The notes: generated by a model from the sequence alone, not told the origin. A stretch of DNA of 64,000 nucleotides from Cellulosimicrobium arenosum (GCF_014837295.1 NZ_JACYHB010000016.1:38490-102489); one strand, 5' to 3'; positions 1 through 19,285 are shown, counted from the stretch's first letter. Translations and numbers: made by a program.

Positions 1-84
1 GGCGCCGGCCCCCCCGGTCCGCCGGGGGGGCCGCCCCGGGGGGGGGCCGGGGGGGGGGGGGGGGGGGCCCCCCCCCCCCCCCCC
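1..84. other. low-complexity G/C tract, probable contig-end artefact
   Basis: The first 84 bases consist almost only of G and C. They end in a run of about 19 G directly followed by about 17 C. No coding or RNA feature can be read here. The next gene, rpsQ, is normally followed by rplN, which is absent, so this is more likely an assembly or poly-G sequencing artefact than genomic sequence. Confidence 0.7.
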
Positions 85-115
85 ACGACCCTGCACGTCG
101 GCAGTTCGCCGGGTG

Positions 116-421
116 CTACTTCGCCTTCTCGAGGATCTCCACCACGCGCCACCGCTTGGTCGCGGACAGCGGGCGGGTCTCCATGATCACGACCAGGTCG
201 CCCACGCCGGCAGCATTCTGCTCGTCGTGCGCCTTGACCTTGCTCGTACGCCGGATGACCTTGCCGTAGAGCGGGTGCTTGACCCGGTCCTCGACCTCGA
301 CCACCACGGTCTTGTCCATCTTGTCGCTCGCGACGTAGCCGCGGCGCGTCTTGCGGGTGGTGGTGCGCTGCGCGTCTGCGGCAGCGTCCTCCACGGGCGT
401 GTTGGTTGCGTTCTCGCTCAT
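116..421 (-). CDS. rpsQ: 30S ribosomal protein S17
   Basis: S17 is a primary 16S rRNA-binding protein of the 30S body. The conserved core [19 protein letters not shown] and the following [11 protein letters not shown] segment identify it. I place the start at the ATG at 421 (101 aa) because GAGG lies 5 bases upstream. A GTG at 436 overlapping the rpmC stop would add five residues. The N-terminus before the core is a short acidic tail of about 30 residues, usual in actinobacterial S17. It is the last gene of the S10 operon visible here; rplN should follow but the sequence runs into the G/C tract. Confidence 0.96.
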   Translation of the reverse strand: MSENATNTPVEDAAADAQRTTTRKTRRGYVASDKMDKTVVVEVEDRVKHPLYGKVIRRTSKVKAHDEQNAAGVGDLVVIMETRPLSATKRWRVVEILEKAK

Positions 422-432
422 TCCAGCCTCAC

Positions 433-669
433 TCACTCGGCGCTCGGCGCAGTACGGATACCGAGCTCGCGCTCACGCAGGATCGTGTAGATCCGCGCGA
501 TGTCGCGACGGACGGCCTTGAGACGTCCGTGGCTCTCCAGCTGGCCGGTGGCCGACTGGAAGCGGAGGTTGAACAGCTCCTCCTTGGCCTTCTTCAGCTC
601 GGCGACGAGCTTCTCGTCGTCGAAAGCGTCCAGGTCCGTGGGGGCGAGCCCCTTCGTTCCGACAGACAT
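433..669 (-). CDS. rpmC: 50S ribosomal protein L29
   Basis: L29 (78 aa) binds 23S rRNA near the peptide exit tunnel and forms part of the docking site for trigger factor and SRP. The family pattern is clear: a first helix [20 protein letters not shown], then [30 protein letters not shown]. The start chosen is the ATG at 669, which overlaps the rplP stop as ATGA, giving translational coupling. A longer reading to 816 is only an out-of-frame extension over rplP. Confidence 0.96.
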   Translation of the reverse strand: MSVGTKGLAPTDLDAFDDEKLVAELKKAKEELFNLRFQSATGQLESHGRLKAVRRDIARIYTILRERELGIRTAPSAE

Positions 670-1088
670 CAGTTGCCACCACCCTCGCGCACCACAAAAC
701 GGCACTTCATCGGGAGCTTGTGGATCGCGCGACGCATGGCCTCGCGCGCCAGGGGCTCCGGGACACCGGCCAGCTCGAAGACGATGCGACCGGGCTTGAC
801 ATTGGCGACCCACCACTCGGGCGAACCCTTACCGGAACCCATGCGGGTCTCGGCGGGCTTCTTGGTCAGCGGACGGTCCGGGTAGATGTTGATCCAGACC
901 TTGCCGCCACGCTTGATGTGGCGGGTCATCGCGATACGAGCAGCCTCGATCTGCCGGTTCGTCACGTACGCAGGCTCGAGAGCCTGGATGCCGTACTCGC
1001 CGAACGAGATCTGAGTACCACCCTTGGCCGCACCGGAGCGCGAGGGGTGGTGCTGCTTGCGGTGCTTGAGCCTGCGCGGGATCAGCAT
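669..1088 (-). CDS. rplP: 50S ribosomal protein L16
   Basis: L16 (139 aa) organises the A-site region of the 50S subunit. The start [15 protein letters not shown] and the conserved segments [27 protein letters not shown]-like [16 protein letters not shown] and [21 protein letters not shown] are all family hallmarks at their usual positions. Length is standard. It starts three bases after the rpsC stop and overlaps rpmC by 4 bases, so the three genes are read as one coupled unit. Confidence 0.98.
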   Translation of the reverse strand: MLIPRRLKHRKQHHPSRSGAAKGGTQISFGEYGIQALEPAYVTNRQIEAARIAMTRHIKRGGKVWINIYPDRPLTKKPAETRMGSGKGSPEWWVANVKPGRIVFELAGVPEPLAREAMRRAIHKLPMKCRFVVREGGGN

Positions 1089-1091
1089 GAC

Positions 1092-1934
1092 TCAGGCCTC
1101 CGTTCCGGTCTCAGGGGTCGGCTGAGCAGCAGGCTCCGCGGCCGGAGCCTGTGCGGCTGCCGGCGCCTCGGGAGCAGGACGCTCGGCCGAACGCTCGGGA
1201 CGACGTCCACCGCGACGGTCGCCGCCACGCTCACCGCGCGGGCCGCCACGGCCCTGACGAGGAGCGGCGGTCGCCTGCTGTGCGGCGAACTCCTTCTCGG
1301 TCATGTCGCCCTTGTAGATCCAGACCTTCACGCCGATGCGGCCGAAGGTCGTGCGAGCCTCGAAGAAGCCGTAGTCGATGTACGCGCGCAGCGTGTGCAG
1401 CGGCACACGACCCTCGCGGTAGAACTCCGAACGGCTCATCTCGGCGCCGCCGAGGCGACCGGAGACCTGGACGCGGATCCCCTTCGCACCGGCGCGCTGC
1501 GCGGACTGCATGCCCTTGCGCATCGCGCGGCGGAAGGCCACGCGGCTCGCGAGCTGCTCAGCGATGCCCTGGGCCACGAGCTGCGCGTCGATCTCCGCGT
1601 TCTTGACCTCGAGGATGTTGAGCTGCACCTGCTTGCCGGTGAGCTTCTCCAGCTCACCGCGGATGCGGTCTGCCTCGGCGCCACGGCGACCGATGACGAT
1701 CCCCGGGCGCGCCGTGTGGATGTCCACGCGGACGCGGTCGCGGGTGCGCTCGATCTCGACCTTGGAGATGCCGGCGCGCTCGAGACCGGTGCTCATGAGC
1801 TTGCGGATCTGCACGTCCTCACGGACGTAGTCGCGGTACCGCTGTCCGGGCTTGGTGCTGTCGGCGAACCAACGCGACCGGTGGTCGGTCGAGATGCCGA
1901 GGCGGTACCCGTGCGGGTGAACCTTCTGTCCCAC
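1092..1934 (-). CDS. rpsC: 30S ribosomal protein S3
   Basis: S3 (280 aa) lies in the 30S head at the mRNA entry tunnel, where it contributes to helicase activity on structured mRNA. The N-terminus [14 protein letters not shown], the KH domain around [15 protein letters not shown], and the C-terminal domain with [22 protein letters not shown] are present. The last ~70 residues form an Arg/Gly/Pro/Ala-rich tail, longer than in enterobacteria but common in Actinobacteria. The GTG start shares its G with the rplV stop TAG. Confidence 0.98.
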   Translation of the reverse strand: MGQKVHPHGYRLGISTDHRSRWFADSTKPGQRYRDYVREDVQIRKLMSTGLERAGISKVEIERTRDRVRVDIHTARPGIVIGRRGAEADRIRGELEKLTGKQVQLNILEVKNAEIDAQLVAQGIAEQLASRVAFRRAMRKGMQSAQRAGAKGIRVQVSGRLGGAEMSRSEFYREGRVPLHTLRAYIDYGFFEARTTFGRIGVKVWIYKGDMTEKEFAAQQATAAPRQGRGGPRGERGGDRRGGRRPERSAERPAPEAPAAAQAPAAEPAAQPTPETGTEA

Positions 1935-2305
1935 TATCGGGCACTTCCCTTCGTGTTCTCTCGCGGAGCGACGACCACGGTGATGTGGCTCGTTCGCTTG
2001 AGGATACGGTTCGCCCGGCCCTGGGCCCGCGGCCGGAAACGCTTGAGGGTCGGACCCTCGTCGACGAACACCTCACGCACGACGAGCTCCTGCTCCTCGA
2101 ACGCGACGCTCGCACGATCGGCCTTCACCCTGGCGTTCGCGACGGCGCTCTCCACGACCTTGCGGACGGGCTCGCTCGCCGCCTGCGGTGCGAACTTCAG
2201 CACGGCGACGGCCTCGGAGGCCTGCTTGCCACGGATGAGGTCCACGACGCGCCGGGCCTTCTGGGGCGTGACACGGACGAACCGCGCCTGCGCCTTGGCT
2301 TCCAT
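1934..2305 (-). CDS. rplV: 50S ribosomal protein L22
   Basis: L22 (123 aa) has a globular domain on the 50S surface and a beta-hairpin lining the exit tunnel. Signature parts are [17 protein letters not shown] near the N-terminus and the hairpin segment with [18 protein letters not shown] near the C-terminus. The start is the ATG at 2305, five bases after an AGGA Shine-Dalgarno. An in-frame extension to 2374 has no support. It is 73 bases after rpsS and abuts rpsC. Confidence 0.97.
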   Translation of the reverse strand: MEAKAQARFVRVTPQKARRVVDLIRGKQASEAVAVLKFAPQAASEPVRKVVESAVANARVKADRASVAFEEQELVVREVFVDEGPTLKRFRPRAQGRANRILKRTSHITVVVAPRENTKGSAR

Positions 2306-2378
2306 TGCTGTCCTGCCTTCTTGTCTTGTGACCGTCAGGTGCACATCGCTGCTGTCTCGAGGGCCGAGGCCCACCGAG

Positions 2379-2660
2379 TCAGCGGCGACGGCCCTTCTTG
2401 TCGTCCTTCACGTGGCCGCGGAACGTCCGCGTCGGGGCGAACTCGCCGAGCTTGTGGCCGACCATCGCCTCGGTGACGAACACCGGGGTGTGCTTGCGGC
2501 CGTCGTGCACGGCAAAGGTGTGACCGAGGAAGTCGGGCGTGATGACCGACCGCCGGGACCAGGTCTTGATGACGTTCTTGGTCCCCTTCTCGTTCTGTCC
2601 GTCCACCTTCTTCTGCAGGTGGTCGTCGACGAAGGGGCCCTTCTTCAGGCTACGAGGCAT
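2379..2660 (-). CDS. rpsS: 30S ribosomal protein S19
   Basis: S19 (93 aa) pairs with S13 in the 30S head and takes part in the inter-subunit bridge. It starts [15 protein letters not shown] and carries [23 protein letters not shown] and the end motif [14 protein letters not shown]. It lies between rplB (15 bases upstream) and rplV. Standard length and no unusual residues. Confidence 0.98.
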   Translation of the reverse strand: MPRSLKKGPFVDDHLQKKVDGQNEKGTKNVIKTWSRRSVITPDFLGHTFAVHDGRKHTPVFVTEAMVGHKLGEFAPTRTFRGHVKDDKKGRRR

Positions 2661-2675
2661 GTCTCCAGGCTCCTA

Positions 2676-3512
<837 letters not shown>

Positions 3513-3543
3513 GGGGATCTGTCCTCAATCTGCTCTCGTCGGC

Positions 3544-3834
3544 TCAGCCGAAGATGTCGATCGTGCCCTCGCGGAGGGTGACGATCGCACGCTTGGTGTC
3601 CTTGCGCTTGCCCAGGCCGTAGCGCGTGCGGCGCGACTTGCCCTTGCGGTTGATCGTGTTCACCGAGGCCACCTTGACGTCGAAGATCTGCTCGATCGCG
3701 ATCTTGATCTCGGTCTTGTTGGCCCGCGGGTCGACCACGAACGTGTACTTGCCCTCGTCGAGCAGGCCGTAGCTCTTCTCGGAGACGACCGGCGTGAGGA
3801 TCACGTCGCGGGGGTCCTTGGTCACGGTGGTCAC
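3544..3834 (-). CDS. rplW: 50S ribosomal protein L23
   Basis: L23 (96 aa) sits at the tunnel exit and is the main docking site for trigger factor and SRP. Recognisable parts are the start [15 protein letters not shown], the core [22 protein letters not shown] and [12 protein letters not shown]. The GTG start overlaps the rplD stop as GTGA, so it is translationally coupled to L4. Confidence 0.97.
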   Translation of the reverse strand: MTTVTKDPRDVILTPVVSEKSYGLLDEGKYTFVVDPRANKTEIKIAIEQIFDVKVASVNTINRKGKSRRTRYGLGKRKDTKRAIVTLREGTIDIFG

Positions 3835-4544
3835 TTCGCGGCCTCCTCGGCAGCAGTCTCGTCCGCCTCGGAGGACGTCGCGACAGCCTTCGCGGAACGA
3901 CCCGTGGCCGGCCCGGCCAGGAACACGTCGAGCGCGCCCTGCGTGAAGACGACGTCGTCGGAGACGAGCACGTCGTAGGTGTTGAGCTGGTCGGCCACCA
4001 GGAGGTGGACCTGCTCCACGTTCCGCAGCGACTTGACCGTCAGCTCGTCCCCACGCTCGGTGACGACGAGGACGTGCTTGCGCCCGGAGAGCTTCGCGAG
4101 CATCGTCAGTGCGGTCCTGGTCGACGGGGCACCGTCGACGCCGAAACCTGTCACGACGTGGACGCGGCCGTTGCGTGCCCGGTCGGAGAGGGCACCGCGC
4201 AGCGCGGCGACCTTCATCTTCTTCGGGGTGCGCTGGTCGTACGAGCGAGGCGTCGGACCGTGGACGATGCCACCGCCGGCGAACTGCGGCGCACGGATCG
4301 AACCCTGACGGGCGCGGCCGGTGCCCTTCTGCTTGTACGGCTTCTTGCCACCACCGCGGACCTCGCCGCGCGACTTGGTGTCGTGGGTACCCTGGCGCGC
4401 AGCAGCGCGCTGGGCCACGACGACCTGGTGGATCAGCGGGACGTTCGTGACGACGTCGAACACCTCGGAGGGGAGCTCGGCGGTCCCGGCCTTCTTGCCC
4501 TTGGGGTCAAGGACCTCAACGCTCAGTGCAGCCACGATGTTCAC
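3831..4544 (-). CDS. rplD: 50S ribosomal protein L4
   Basis: L4 (237 aa) has a globular domain and a long loop that narrows the exit tunnel. In many bacteria it also represses its own S10 operon. The loop region [19 protein letters not shown] and [12 protein letters not shown] identifies it. The GTG at 4544 overlaps the rplC stop as GTGA; a second GTG at 4535 has better Shine-Dalgarno spacing, so the start is uncertain by three codons. The C-terminus is an Ala/Glu-rich tail of about 25 residues. Whether L4 controls this operon is not known; a structured leader lies before rpsJ. Confidence 0.97.
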   Translation of the reverse strand: MNIVAALSVEVLDPKGKKAGTAELPSEVFDVVTNVPLIHQVVVAQRAAARQGTHDTKSRGEVRGGGKKPYKQKGTGRARQGSIRAPQFAGGGIVHGPTPRSYDQRTPKKMKVAALRGALSDRARNGRVHVVTGFGVDGAPSTRTALTMLAKLSGRKHVLVVTERGDELTVKSLRNVEQVHLLVADQLNTYDVLVSDDVVFTQGALDVFLAGPATGRSAKAVATSSEADETAAEEAAK

Positions 4545-5203
4545 GCTCCCTTCGCGGCGCTACGGACGAGGACGACGCCACCCTTGGGGCCGGGAACTGC
4601 GCCCTTGACGAGCAGCAGACCCTTCTCTGCGTCGACCGCGTGCACGGTCAGATTCTGGGTGGTCTGACGGGCGTGACCCATCCGACCGGCCATCCGCATG
4701 CCCTTGAAGACGCGCGACGGGGTCGAGGCCCCACCGATCGAGCCGGCCTTGCGGTGGTTGCGGTGCGCACCGTGGGAGGCACCGACACCGGAGAAGCCGT
4801 GGCGCTTCATGACACCTGCGGTGCCCTTGCCCTTGGTCGTACCCATGACGTCGACCAGCGCCCCGGCCGCGAAGGCCTCGGCAGTGATCTCCTGGCCGAG
4901 CGAGTACTCGGCGGCGTCGCTGGTCCGCACCTCGGCCACGTGACGGCGCGGCGTGACGCCGGCCTTCTCGAAGTGGCCCTTGAGGGGCTTGGTCACCTTG
5001 CGGGGGTCGATCTGCCCGTAGGCGAGCTGCACGGCCGCGTACCCGTCGGCGTCCGCGGAACGCACCTGCGTCACCACGTTCGTCCCGACGGCCACGACCG
5101 TCACGGGAACGAGGCGACCGGCCTCGTCCCACAGCTGGGTCATGCCGAGCTTGGTCCCGAGCACCGCCGACACAGGGCGGATGTTCTGCTGGGGGGTAGT
5201 CAT
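4541..5203 (-). CDS. rplC: 50S ribosomal protein L3
   Basis: L3 (220 aa) binds near the peptidyl transferase centre with a long extension. Motifs are [17 protein letters not shown] at the start, [17 protein letters not shown] and [17 protein letters not shown] in the middle, and [21 protein letters not shown] place the start at the ATG at 5203, 14 bases after rpsJ; the frame stays open upstream to 5881 but that part has no similarity to L3. Confidence 0.97.
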   Translation of the reverse strand: MTTPQQNIRPVSAVLGTKLGMTQLWDEAGRLVPVTVVAVGTNVVTQVRSADADGYAAVQLAYGQIDPRKVTKPLKGHFEKAGVTPRRHVAEVRTSDAAEYSLGQEITAEAFAAGALVDVMGTTKGKGTAGVMKRHGFSGVGASHGAHRNHRKAGSIGGASTPSRVFKGMRMAGRMGHARQTTQNLTVHAVDAEKGLLLVKGAVPGPKGGVVLVRSAAKGA

Positions 5204-5217
5204 GATGTCCTCCAGCC

Positions 5218-5526
5218 TCAGAGCTTGATCTCGATGTTCACGTCGGCAGGCAGGTCGAGACGCATGAGCGAGTCGACGGCCTTCGGCGTGGGGTCGATGA
5301 TGTCGATCAACCGCTTGTGCGTGCGCATCTCGAAGTGCTCGCGGCTGTCCTTGTACTTGTGAGGCGACCGGATGACGCAGAAGACGTTCTTCTCCGTCGG
5401 CAGCGGCACCGGACCCACGACCGTTGCACCAGCGCGCGTCACCGTGTCGACGATCTTGCGCGCCGAGCTGTCGATGACCTCGTGGTCGTAGGACTTGAGC
5501 CGGATGCGGATCTTCTGTCCCGCCAT
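5218..5526 (-). CDS. rpsJ: 30S ribosomal protein S10
   Basis: S10 (102 aa) is a 30S head protein and, as NusE, a partner of NusB and NusG in transcription-translation coupling. The start [19 protein letters not shown] and the segment [28 protein letters not shown] (read in two parts) are diagnostic. It is the first gene of the S10 operon. About 340 bases of untranslated leader with strong inverted repeats precede it. Confidence 0.98.
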   Translation of the reverse strand: MAGQKIRIRLKSYDHEVIDSSARKIVDTVTRAGATVVGPVPLPTEKNVFCVIRSPHKYKDSREHFEMRTHKRLIDIIDPTPKAVDSLMRLDLPADVNIEIKL

Positions 5527-5577
5527 GGCGTCGTCTGACTCTCTCTCTCGTACCGCTAGCTGTCCGACCCCCGCGCT

Positions 5578-5621
5578 CGGGCGTGTCGCACTCGTGCGAC
5601 ACACCAGGGCGCACACGCCCG
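5578..5621 (-). promoter_or_regulatory. nested inverted repeats in the S10-operon leader
   Basis: In the rpsJ 5' leader an 8-bp perfect stem (5583-5590 with 5595-5602, 4-base loop) overlaps a second 9-bp pairing (5578-5586 with 5613-5621). The two use the same bases, so they can only form in alternation or as a shortened combined fold. This is typical of leader switches. In E. coli the S10 leader is bound by L4; whether that happens here is inference. Confidence 0.45.
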
Positions 5622-5869
5622 AAGGCGTAGGGCCGTTGGATATGTGAACCACCGCGCACCGCGCTCTCACGCGACGCCGCAGCCTGGATCACAACGTTTG
5701 GCGAGCCTGACCGGAATGTGCTTCCGCGGGGCTCCTCGATCTGTACCGACAGAGAGTCCATCCCGCAGCCCCGGCCCGAGGGGCCGGTTCCTGGTCCCCG
5801 ACGAGCGAGGACTGGATCAACACACTGTTCGATACATGAAAGAGCGCGCCCGTAACAGGCAACCTGAAC

Positions 5870-5898
5870 AGTCTGCCACACGAAGCCGTGATCGCCAA
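5870..5898 (-). promoter_or_regulatory. candidate promoter of the S10 operon
   Basis: On the minus strand TTGGCG is followed after 17 bases by CAGACT. Four of six and three of six positions match the sigma-70 consensus. It would give a leader of roughly 340 bases before rpsJ. Other weak candidates exist in this gap. Confidence 0.3.
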
Positions 5899-5934
5899 GT
5901 CGGGACGGTGGACCGCCTCGTGCGCTTCTCGTGC

Positions 5935-5970
5935 GCCTTCACGTGGGCCTTCGTGGGCCTTCACGTGGGC
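5935..5970. repeat. short tandem repeat with CACGTG palindromes
   Basis: Three tandem copies of a 10-12-base unit (CCTTC, optional AC, GTGGG) lie between tuf and rpsJ. Two copies contain the palindrome CACGTG, 22 bases apart. They lie upstream of the candidate rpsJ promoter. Confidence 0.5.
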
Positions 5971-6026
5971 AGTCCTCGTGCCGGCCCGGCGAGGAGCTCG
6001 ACCCCGGCCGAGCGGACCCGTCACGG

Positions 6027-6065
6027 CACGAGGGCCCGGCACCTGCGCGGTGCCGGGCCCTCGTG
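6027..6065 (-). terminator. terminator after tuf
   Basis: A perfect 17-bp stem (6027-6043 with 6049-6065) with a 5-base loop lies 26 bases after the tuf stop. No T-run follows, as is usual in high-GC actinobacteria. Confidence 0.85.
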
Positions 6066-6090
6066 AGCAGTGCTGCAGGGCAGCGTCAGA

Positions 6091-7287
6091 TCACTTGTTG
6101 ATCTTGGTGACGCGGCCCGAGCCGACGGTACGACCACCCTCACGGATGGCGAAGCCGAGGCCCTCCTCCATGGCGATCGGCTGGATCAGCGCGACCGACA
6201 TCTCGGTGTTGTCGCCCGGCATGACCATCTCGGTGCCCTCGGGCAGCGTGATGACGCCGGTGACGTCCGTGGTGCGGAAGTAGAACTGCGGACGGTAGTT
6301 CGAGTAGAACGGGTTGTGACGCCCACCCTCGTCCTTGCCCAGGATGTAGACCTGCGCCTCGAAGTCCGTGTGCGGGGTGATCGAGCCCGGCTTGACGACG
6401 ACCTGGCCGCGCTCGACGTCCTCGCGCTTGATGCCGCGCAGGAGCAGACCGGTGTTGTCGCCGGCCTGGGCCTGGTCCATCTGCTTGTGGAACGTCTCGA
6501 TACCCGTGACCGTGGTCTTCTGCGGGGAACGGATGCCGACGATCTCGACGTCCGAGTTCACGTCCAGCGTGCCACGCTCGACCTTGCCGGTGACGACCGT
6601 GCCGCGACCGGTGATCGTGAAGACGTCCTCGACGGGCATGAGGAACGGCTTGTCGAGCTCGCGCACGGGCTCGGGCACGTTCTCGTCCACGGCGTCCATG
6701 AGCTCGACGATCTTCGAGGTCCACTCGGCGTCGCCCTCGAGGGCCTTGAGGCCGGAGACGCGGATGACCGGTGCGTTGTCGCCGTCGAACTCCTGCGAGG
6801 AGAGGAGCTCACGGACCTCCATCTCGACGAGCTCGAGGATCTCCTCGTCGTCGACCATGTCGGCCTTGTTGAGCGCCACGAGCAGGTACGGCACGCCGAC
6901 CTGGCGGGCGAGCAGGACGTGCTCACGCGTCTGGGCCATCGGGCCGTCGGTCGCGGCGACGACCAGGATCGCGCCGTCCATCTGGGCGGCACCGGTGATC
7001 ATGTTCTTGATGTAGTCGGCGTGACCCGGGGCGTCGACGTGCGCGTAGTGGCGCTTCGGCGTCTCGTACTCGATGTGCGCGATGTTGATCGTGATACCGC
7101 GCTGCTTCTCCTCGGGAGCCGCGTCGATCTCGTCGAAGTTGCGCTGCTTGTTCGCCGGCAGGTCCGGGTACGTGTCCGCGAGCGTCTTCGAGATCGCCGC
7201 CGTCAGCGTCGTCTTACCGTGGTCGACGTGACCGATGGTGCCGATGTTGACGTGCGGCTTGGTCCGCTCGAACTTGGCCTTAGCCAC
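6091..7287 (-). CDS. tuf: elongation factor Tu
   Basis: EF-Tu (398 aa) delivers aminoacyl-tRNA to the A site as a GTP complex. G-domain motifs are all present: GHVDHGKTT (P-loop), RGITI (switch I), DAPGH (switch II), NKAD and SGL. The C-terminal barrels end in [17 protein letters not shown]. The GTG start has a strong AGGAGG seven bases upstream. It follows fusA by 128 bases, in which a possible minus-strand -10 TAAGAT (7346-7351) could give tuf an extra promoter. Confidence 0.99.
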   Translation of the reverse strand: MAKAKFERTKPHVNIGTIGHVDHGKTTLTAAISKTLADTYPDLPANKQRNFDEIDAAPEEKQRGITINIAHIEYETPKRHYAHVDAPGHADYIKNMITGAAQMDGAILVVAATDGPMAQTREHVLLARQVGVPYLLVALNKADMVDDEEILELVEMEVRELLSSQEFDGDNAPVIRVSGLKALEGDAEWTSKIVELMDAVDENVPEPVRELDKPFLMPVEDVFTITGRGTVVTGKVERGTLDVNSDVEIVGIRSPQKTTVTGIETFHKQMDQAQAGDNTGLLLRGIKREDVERGQVVVKPGSITPHTDFEAQVYILGKDEGGRHNPFYSNYRPQFYFRTTDVTGVITLPEGTEMVMPGDNTEMSVALIQPIAMEEGLGFAIREGGRTVGSGRVTKINK

Positions 7288-7415
7288 TGGGGTCCTCCTG
7301 GGACTTGGGTAGATGTGCCGAACGTTTGCGAATGTCGTCCGAAGGATCTTACATCCGCGGGGCGTTGCGGTTTCCTACAGGTTGATGGTTCTGATGGTCT
7401 TCGACCTGTGGGGAC

Positions 7416-9518
<2,103 letters not shown>

Positions 9519-9592
9519 GTCTGTGTCCCTCGCTAGGTGGGTTGAGTCGGGGGCGCTGCTCGGACCGGAGGTGACCGGCCGGGACCCGCCGA

Positions 9593-9622
9593 CGGCCCCG
9601 GGGACGAAGATCCTCGGGGCCG
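9593..9622 (-). terminator. imperfect hairpin between rpsG and fusA
   Basis: A 12-bp stem with one mismatch and a 6-base loop lies just after the rpsG stop in the 114-base gap before fusA. It may attenuate transcription or mark an RNA-processing site. Confidence 0.35.
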
Positions 9623-9632
9623 GTCGGACGGA

Positions 9633-10103
9633 CTACCAGCGGTAGTGGGCGAAGGCCTTGTTGGACTCCGCCATCTTGTGCATGTCCTCGCGGCGCTTGA
9701 CCGCGGCACCGAGGCCGTTGCTCGCGTCGAGGATCTCGTTCATGAGGCGCTCGGTCATGGTCTTCTCGCGGCGGGCCCGCGAGTAGTCCGTGAGCCAGCG
9801 CAGCGCGAGGGTCGTGGACCGCACGGGGCGCACCTCGACGGGCACCTGGTACGTCGCGCCACCGACGCGACGCGAGCGGACCTCGAGCGCGGGGCGCACG
9901 TTCTCGAGCGCGCGCTTGAGGACGACCACGGGGTCGCCGTCGGTCTTCGACTTCACGCCCTCGAGGGCGCCGTAGACGATCGCCTCGGCGGTCGACTTCT
10001 TGCCGTCGAGCAGCACCTTGTTGATGAGCTGCGTGACGACGGGAGACCCGTAGACCGGGTCGACGATGAGCGGCCGCTTCGGGGCCGGGCCCTTACGGGG
10101 CAT
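9633..10103 (-). CDS. rpsG: 30S ribosomal protein S7
   Basis: S7 (156 aa) nucleates assembly of the 30S head. [27 protein letters not shown], the [15 protein letters not shown] beta-hairpin and the end [11 protein letters not shown] are family features. The ATG overlaps the rpsL stop as ATGA. A much longer in-frame reading to 10598 covers rpsL in a wrong frame and is not real. Confidence 0.98.
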   Translation of the reverse strand: MPRKGPAPKRPLIVDPVYGSPVVTQLINKVLLDGKKSTAEAIVYGALEGVKSKTDGDPVVVLKRALENVRPALEVRSRRVGGATYQVPVEVRPVRSTTLALRWLTDYSRARREKTMTERLMNEILDASNGLGAAVKRREDMHKMAESNKAFAHYRW

Positions 10104-10477
10104 CAGCTCTTCTCCTTCTTGGCGCCGTAACGGCTGCGGGCCTGCTTGCGGTTCTTCACGCCCTGCGTGTCGAGCGCGCCGCGCACGATCTTGTAGCGCA
10201 CACCCGGGAGGTCCTTCACACGACCACCGCGGACGAGCACGATGGAGTGCTCCTGCAGGTTGTGGCCGACGCCGGGGATGTAGGCCGTGACCTCGACCTG
10301 GGAGGAGAGCTTCACGCGAGCGACCTTGCGGAGCGCGGAGTTCGGCTTCTTCGGGGTGGTGGTGTACACGCGCGTGCACACACCGCGCCGCTGCGGGGAA
10401 CCCTTGAGTGCCGGAGTCTTCGACTTCGTCACCTTCGAGGTTCGTCCCTTGCGGACGAGCTGCTGGATCGTAGGCAC
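10103..10477 (-). CDS. rpsL: 30S ribosomal protein S12
   Basis: S12 (124 aa) sits at the decoding centre and controls translational accuracy. It is the target of streptomycin-resistance mutations. Both key lysine regions appear wild-type: [12 protein letters not shown] and [13 protein letters not shown]. The start is the GTG at 10477, five bases after GGAG, giving the usual [13 protein letters not shown]-terminus. A leader of about 290 bases separates it from a good promoter. Confidence 0.98.
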   Translation of the reverse strand: MPTIQQLVRKGRTSKVTKSKTPALKGSPQRRGVCTRVYTTTPKKPNSALRKVARVKLSSQVEVTAYIPGVGHNLQEHSIVLVRGGRVKDLPGVRYKIVRGALDTQGVKNRKQARSRYGAKKEKS

Positions 10478-10705
10478 TACGTCTCCGTTGTCTTCTCGAG
10501 CTGTACCGGGGCGATCCCCGGCTGTGGTCTGGCTGGCTACGGGTGCCGATCGCACGCGGCACCCACGACGCGAGGCGTCGTGCGCAGCCACCTACCACCG
10601 GCTCGATGGTCCGTCACCGGCCGGCGCGCACGGAGCGCTACGACGATCGGTACCGGAATGCCCACGCGCTCACATCGGCTCGTCCACGGATGACCAGCAG
10701 GATCG

Positions 10706-10726
10706 ACCGATCTTCGACAGATCGGT
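10706..10726 (-). promoter_or_regulatory. hairpin in the rpsL leader
   Basis: A perfect 8-bp stem with a 5-base loop lies about 50 bases downstream of the rpsL promoter in the long untranslated leader. Function is unknown; a leader regulatory role is inferred only from position. Confidence 0.35.
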
Positions 10727-10773
10727 GAGCCTGGCACATCAGGGAGAGCCCGACGGCGCGGGCACGGCTTACC

Positions 10774-10802
10774 ACGATACCTGCGACTTCGTAGGTAGTC
10801 AA
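10774..10802 (-). promoter_or_regulatory. promoter of the rpsL-rpsG-fusA operon
   Basis: TTGACT, a 17-base spacer and TATCGT form a near-consensus sigma-70 type promoter on the minus strand. It lies between the rpoC terminator and rpsL. Confidence 0.75.
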
Positions 10803-10835
10803 AAGGCGCGCACCTCGGCCCGTCTCCTGACGACA

Positions 10836-10875
10836 GATGCCCGGCGGCACGACTCGCGTCGCACCGCCGGGCATC
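10836..10875 (-). terminator. terminator after rpoC
   Basis: A 12-bp perfect stem (10836-10847 with 10864-10875) begins 15 bases after the rpoC stop. Its 16-base loop contains a small extra stem. Confidence 0.8.
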
Positions 10876-10889
10876 GAGTCGACCGGACG

Positions 10890-14774
<3,885 letters not shown>

Positions 14775-14800
14775 AGTGTCCTACTTCCTTCGCCTGCCGG

Positions 14801-14830
14801 GGCGACGTCCCGGGGTACCGGGACGTCGCC
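14801..14830 (-). promoter_or_regulatory. hairpin between rpoB and rpoC
   Basis: A perfect 13-bp stem with a 4-base loop fills the middle of the rpoB-rpoC gap. It resembles a terminator in strength. It could lower or process rpoC mRNA, but the genes are expected to be co-transcribed. Confidence 0.45.
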
Positions 14831-14869
14831 GCCGACTCCATAAAGACGGGGTGGGTGTGAGTCTGCGGA

Positions 14870-18382
<3,513 letters not shown>

Positions 18383-18533
18383 GAGGGGTCCTTCCCTGCA
18401 GATCGAAAGAACGCTGCACCACCCGGCTTGGGAACGATCACCGCCAGCCGTGACTGCTCGACGACGCGCACGTACGTCGACAAGTGGGTCACGGGGTATA
18501 TGAGATCGGGGGCACAGGACAGCGCAAAGCGCT

Positions 18534-18562
18534 AGCATACCCCCATCCACGGGGGCCGTCCA
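18534..18562 (-). promoter_or_regulatory. rpoB promoter
   Basis: TGGACG, 17 bases, TATGCT on the minus strand, about 150 bases before the rpoB start. The -10 matches well and the -35 at four of six positions. It lies after the rplL terminator hairpins, so rpoBC has its own supply of transcripts. Confidence 0.6.
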
Positions 18563-18821
18563 GCCCGTGCCCCTGTGGAGGGCTGTGCCAGGAATCCGGT
18601 CCGCCTCGCGCCGCTCCCCCGAGGCGATCCCACGAGCGGCGTCCGCTGTCCTGCTTCGCCGCTGTCGGTCGGTCGCCACGCGCTCCCGGGCCGTACCCAG
18701 CTCTCGCCGATCATCATCGACCGACCACGACATGGTGGCACAGAGCACCCCGCGGGGGGAAGCCGTAGGGCCGATCACTCGTCTCGACGGGTGCGCGGGG
18801 ATCGTCCGGCCGCCGGAGCAC

Positions 18822-18857
18822 CGCGAGGCCCGCACCCCGAAGGGTGCGGGCCTCGCG
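18822..18857 (-). terminator. second hairpin after rplL, terminator or attenuator
   Basis: A perfect 16-bp stem with the stable loop CGAA lies about 40 bases after the rplL stop. No T-run follows. In many bacteria a partial terminator here sets the ratio of L7/L12 to RNA polymerase. Confidence 0.75.
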
Positions 18858-18868
18858 TGCGTGCAGTC

Positions 18869-18892
18869 CCGGTCCCGCTCACGCGGGACCGG
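18869..18892 (-). terminator. first hairpin directly after rplL
   Basis: A perfect 10-bp stem with the loop TCAC starts 6 bases after the rplL stop. It is followed 11 bases later by the stronger hairpin at 18822-18857. Confidence 0.6.
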
Positions 18893-18898
18893 TGGGGG

Positions 18899-19285
18899 TC
18901 ACTTGACGGTGACGGTGGCGCCGGCGCCCTCGAGGGCAGCCTTGGCCTTGTCCGCGGCGTCCTTCGCGACGTTCTCGAGGACGGGCTTGGGAGCGCCGTC
19001 GACGAGGTCCTTGGCCTCCTTCAGGCCGAGGGACGTGAGGGCGCGCACCTCCTTGATGACCTGGATCTTCTTGTCGCCGGCGGCCTCGAGGACGACGTCG
19101 AACTCGGTCTTCTCCTCGACCTCCTCGGCGGCGCCGCCACCGGCGGCGGCGGGGGCGGCAGCGGCGACGGGCGCCGCGGCGGTGACCTCGAAGGTCTCCT
19201 CGAAGGCCTTCACGAACTCGTTGAGCTCGATGAGGGTCAGGTCCTTGAACTGCGAGATGAGCTCGTCGGTGCTGAGCTTCGCCAT
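18899..19285 (-). CDS. rplL: 50S ribosomal protein L7/L12
   Basis: L7/L12 (128 aa) forms the flexible stalk that recruits translation factor GTPases. The N-terminal dimerisation part [20 protein letters not shown] is followed by the Ala/Gly-rich hinge near residues 40-55. The C-terminal domain contains [22 protein letters not shown] and [15 protein letters not shown]. The ATG at 19285 follows AAAGGA by 8 bases. It is 102 bases after rplJ. Confidence 0.98.
   Translation of the reverse strand: MAKLSTDELISQFKDLTLIELNEFVKAFEETFEVTAAAPVAAAAPAAAGGGAAEEVEEKTEFDVVLEAAGDKKIQVIKEVRALTSLGLKEAKDLVDGAPKPVLENVAKDAADKAKAALEGAGATVTVK

Noticed and set aside
18383-18835. Upstream extension of rpoB by 151 residues
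   Set aside because: The stretch contains the rpoB promoter and part of the rplL terminator. The TTG at 18382 has a good Shine-Dalgarno and gives the standard N-terminus.
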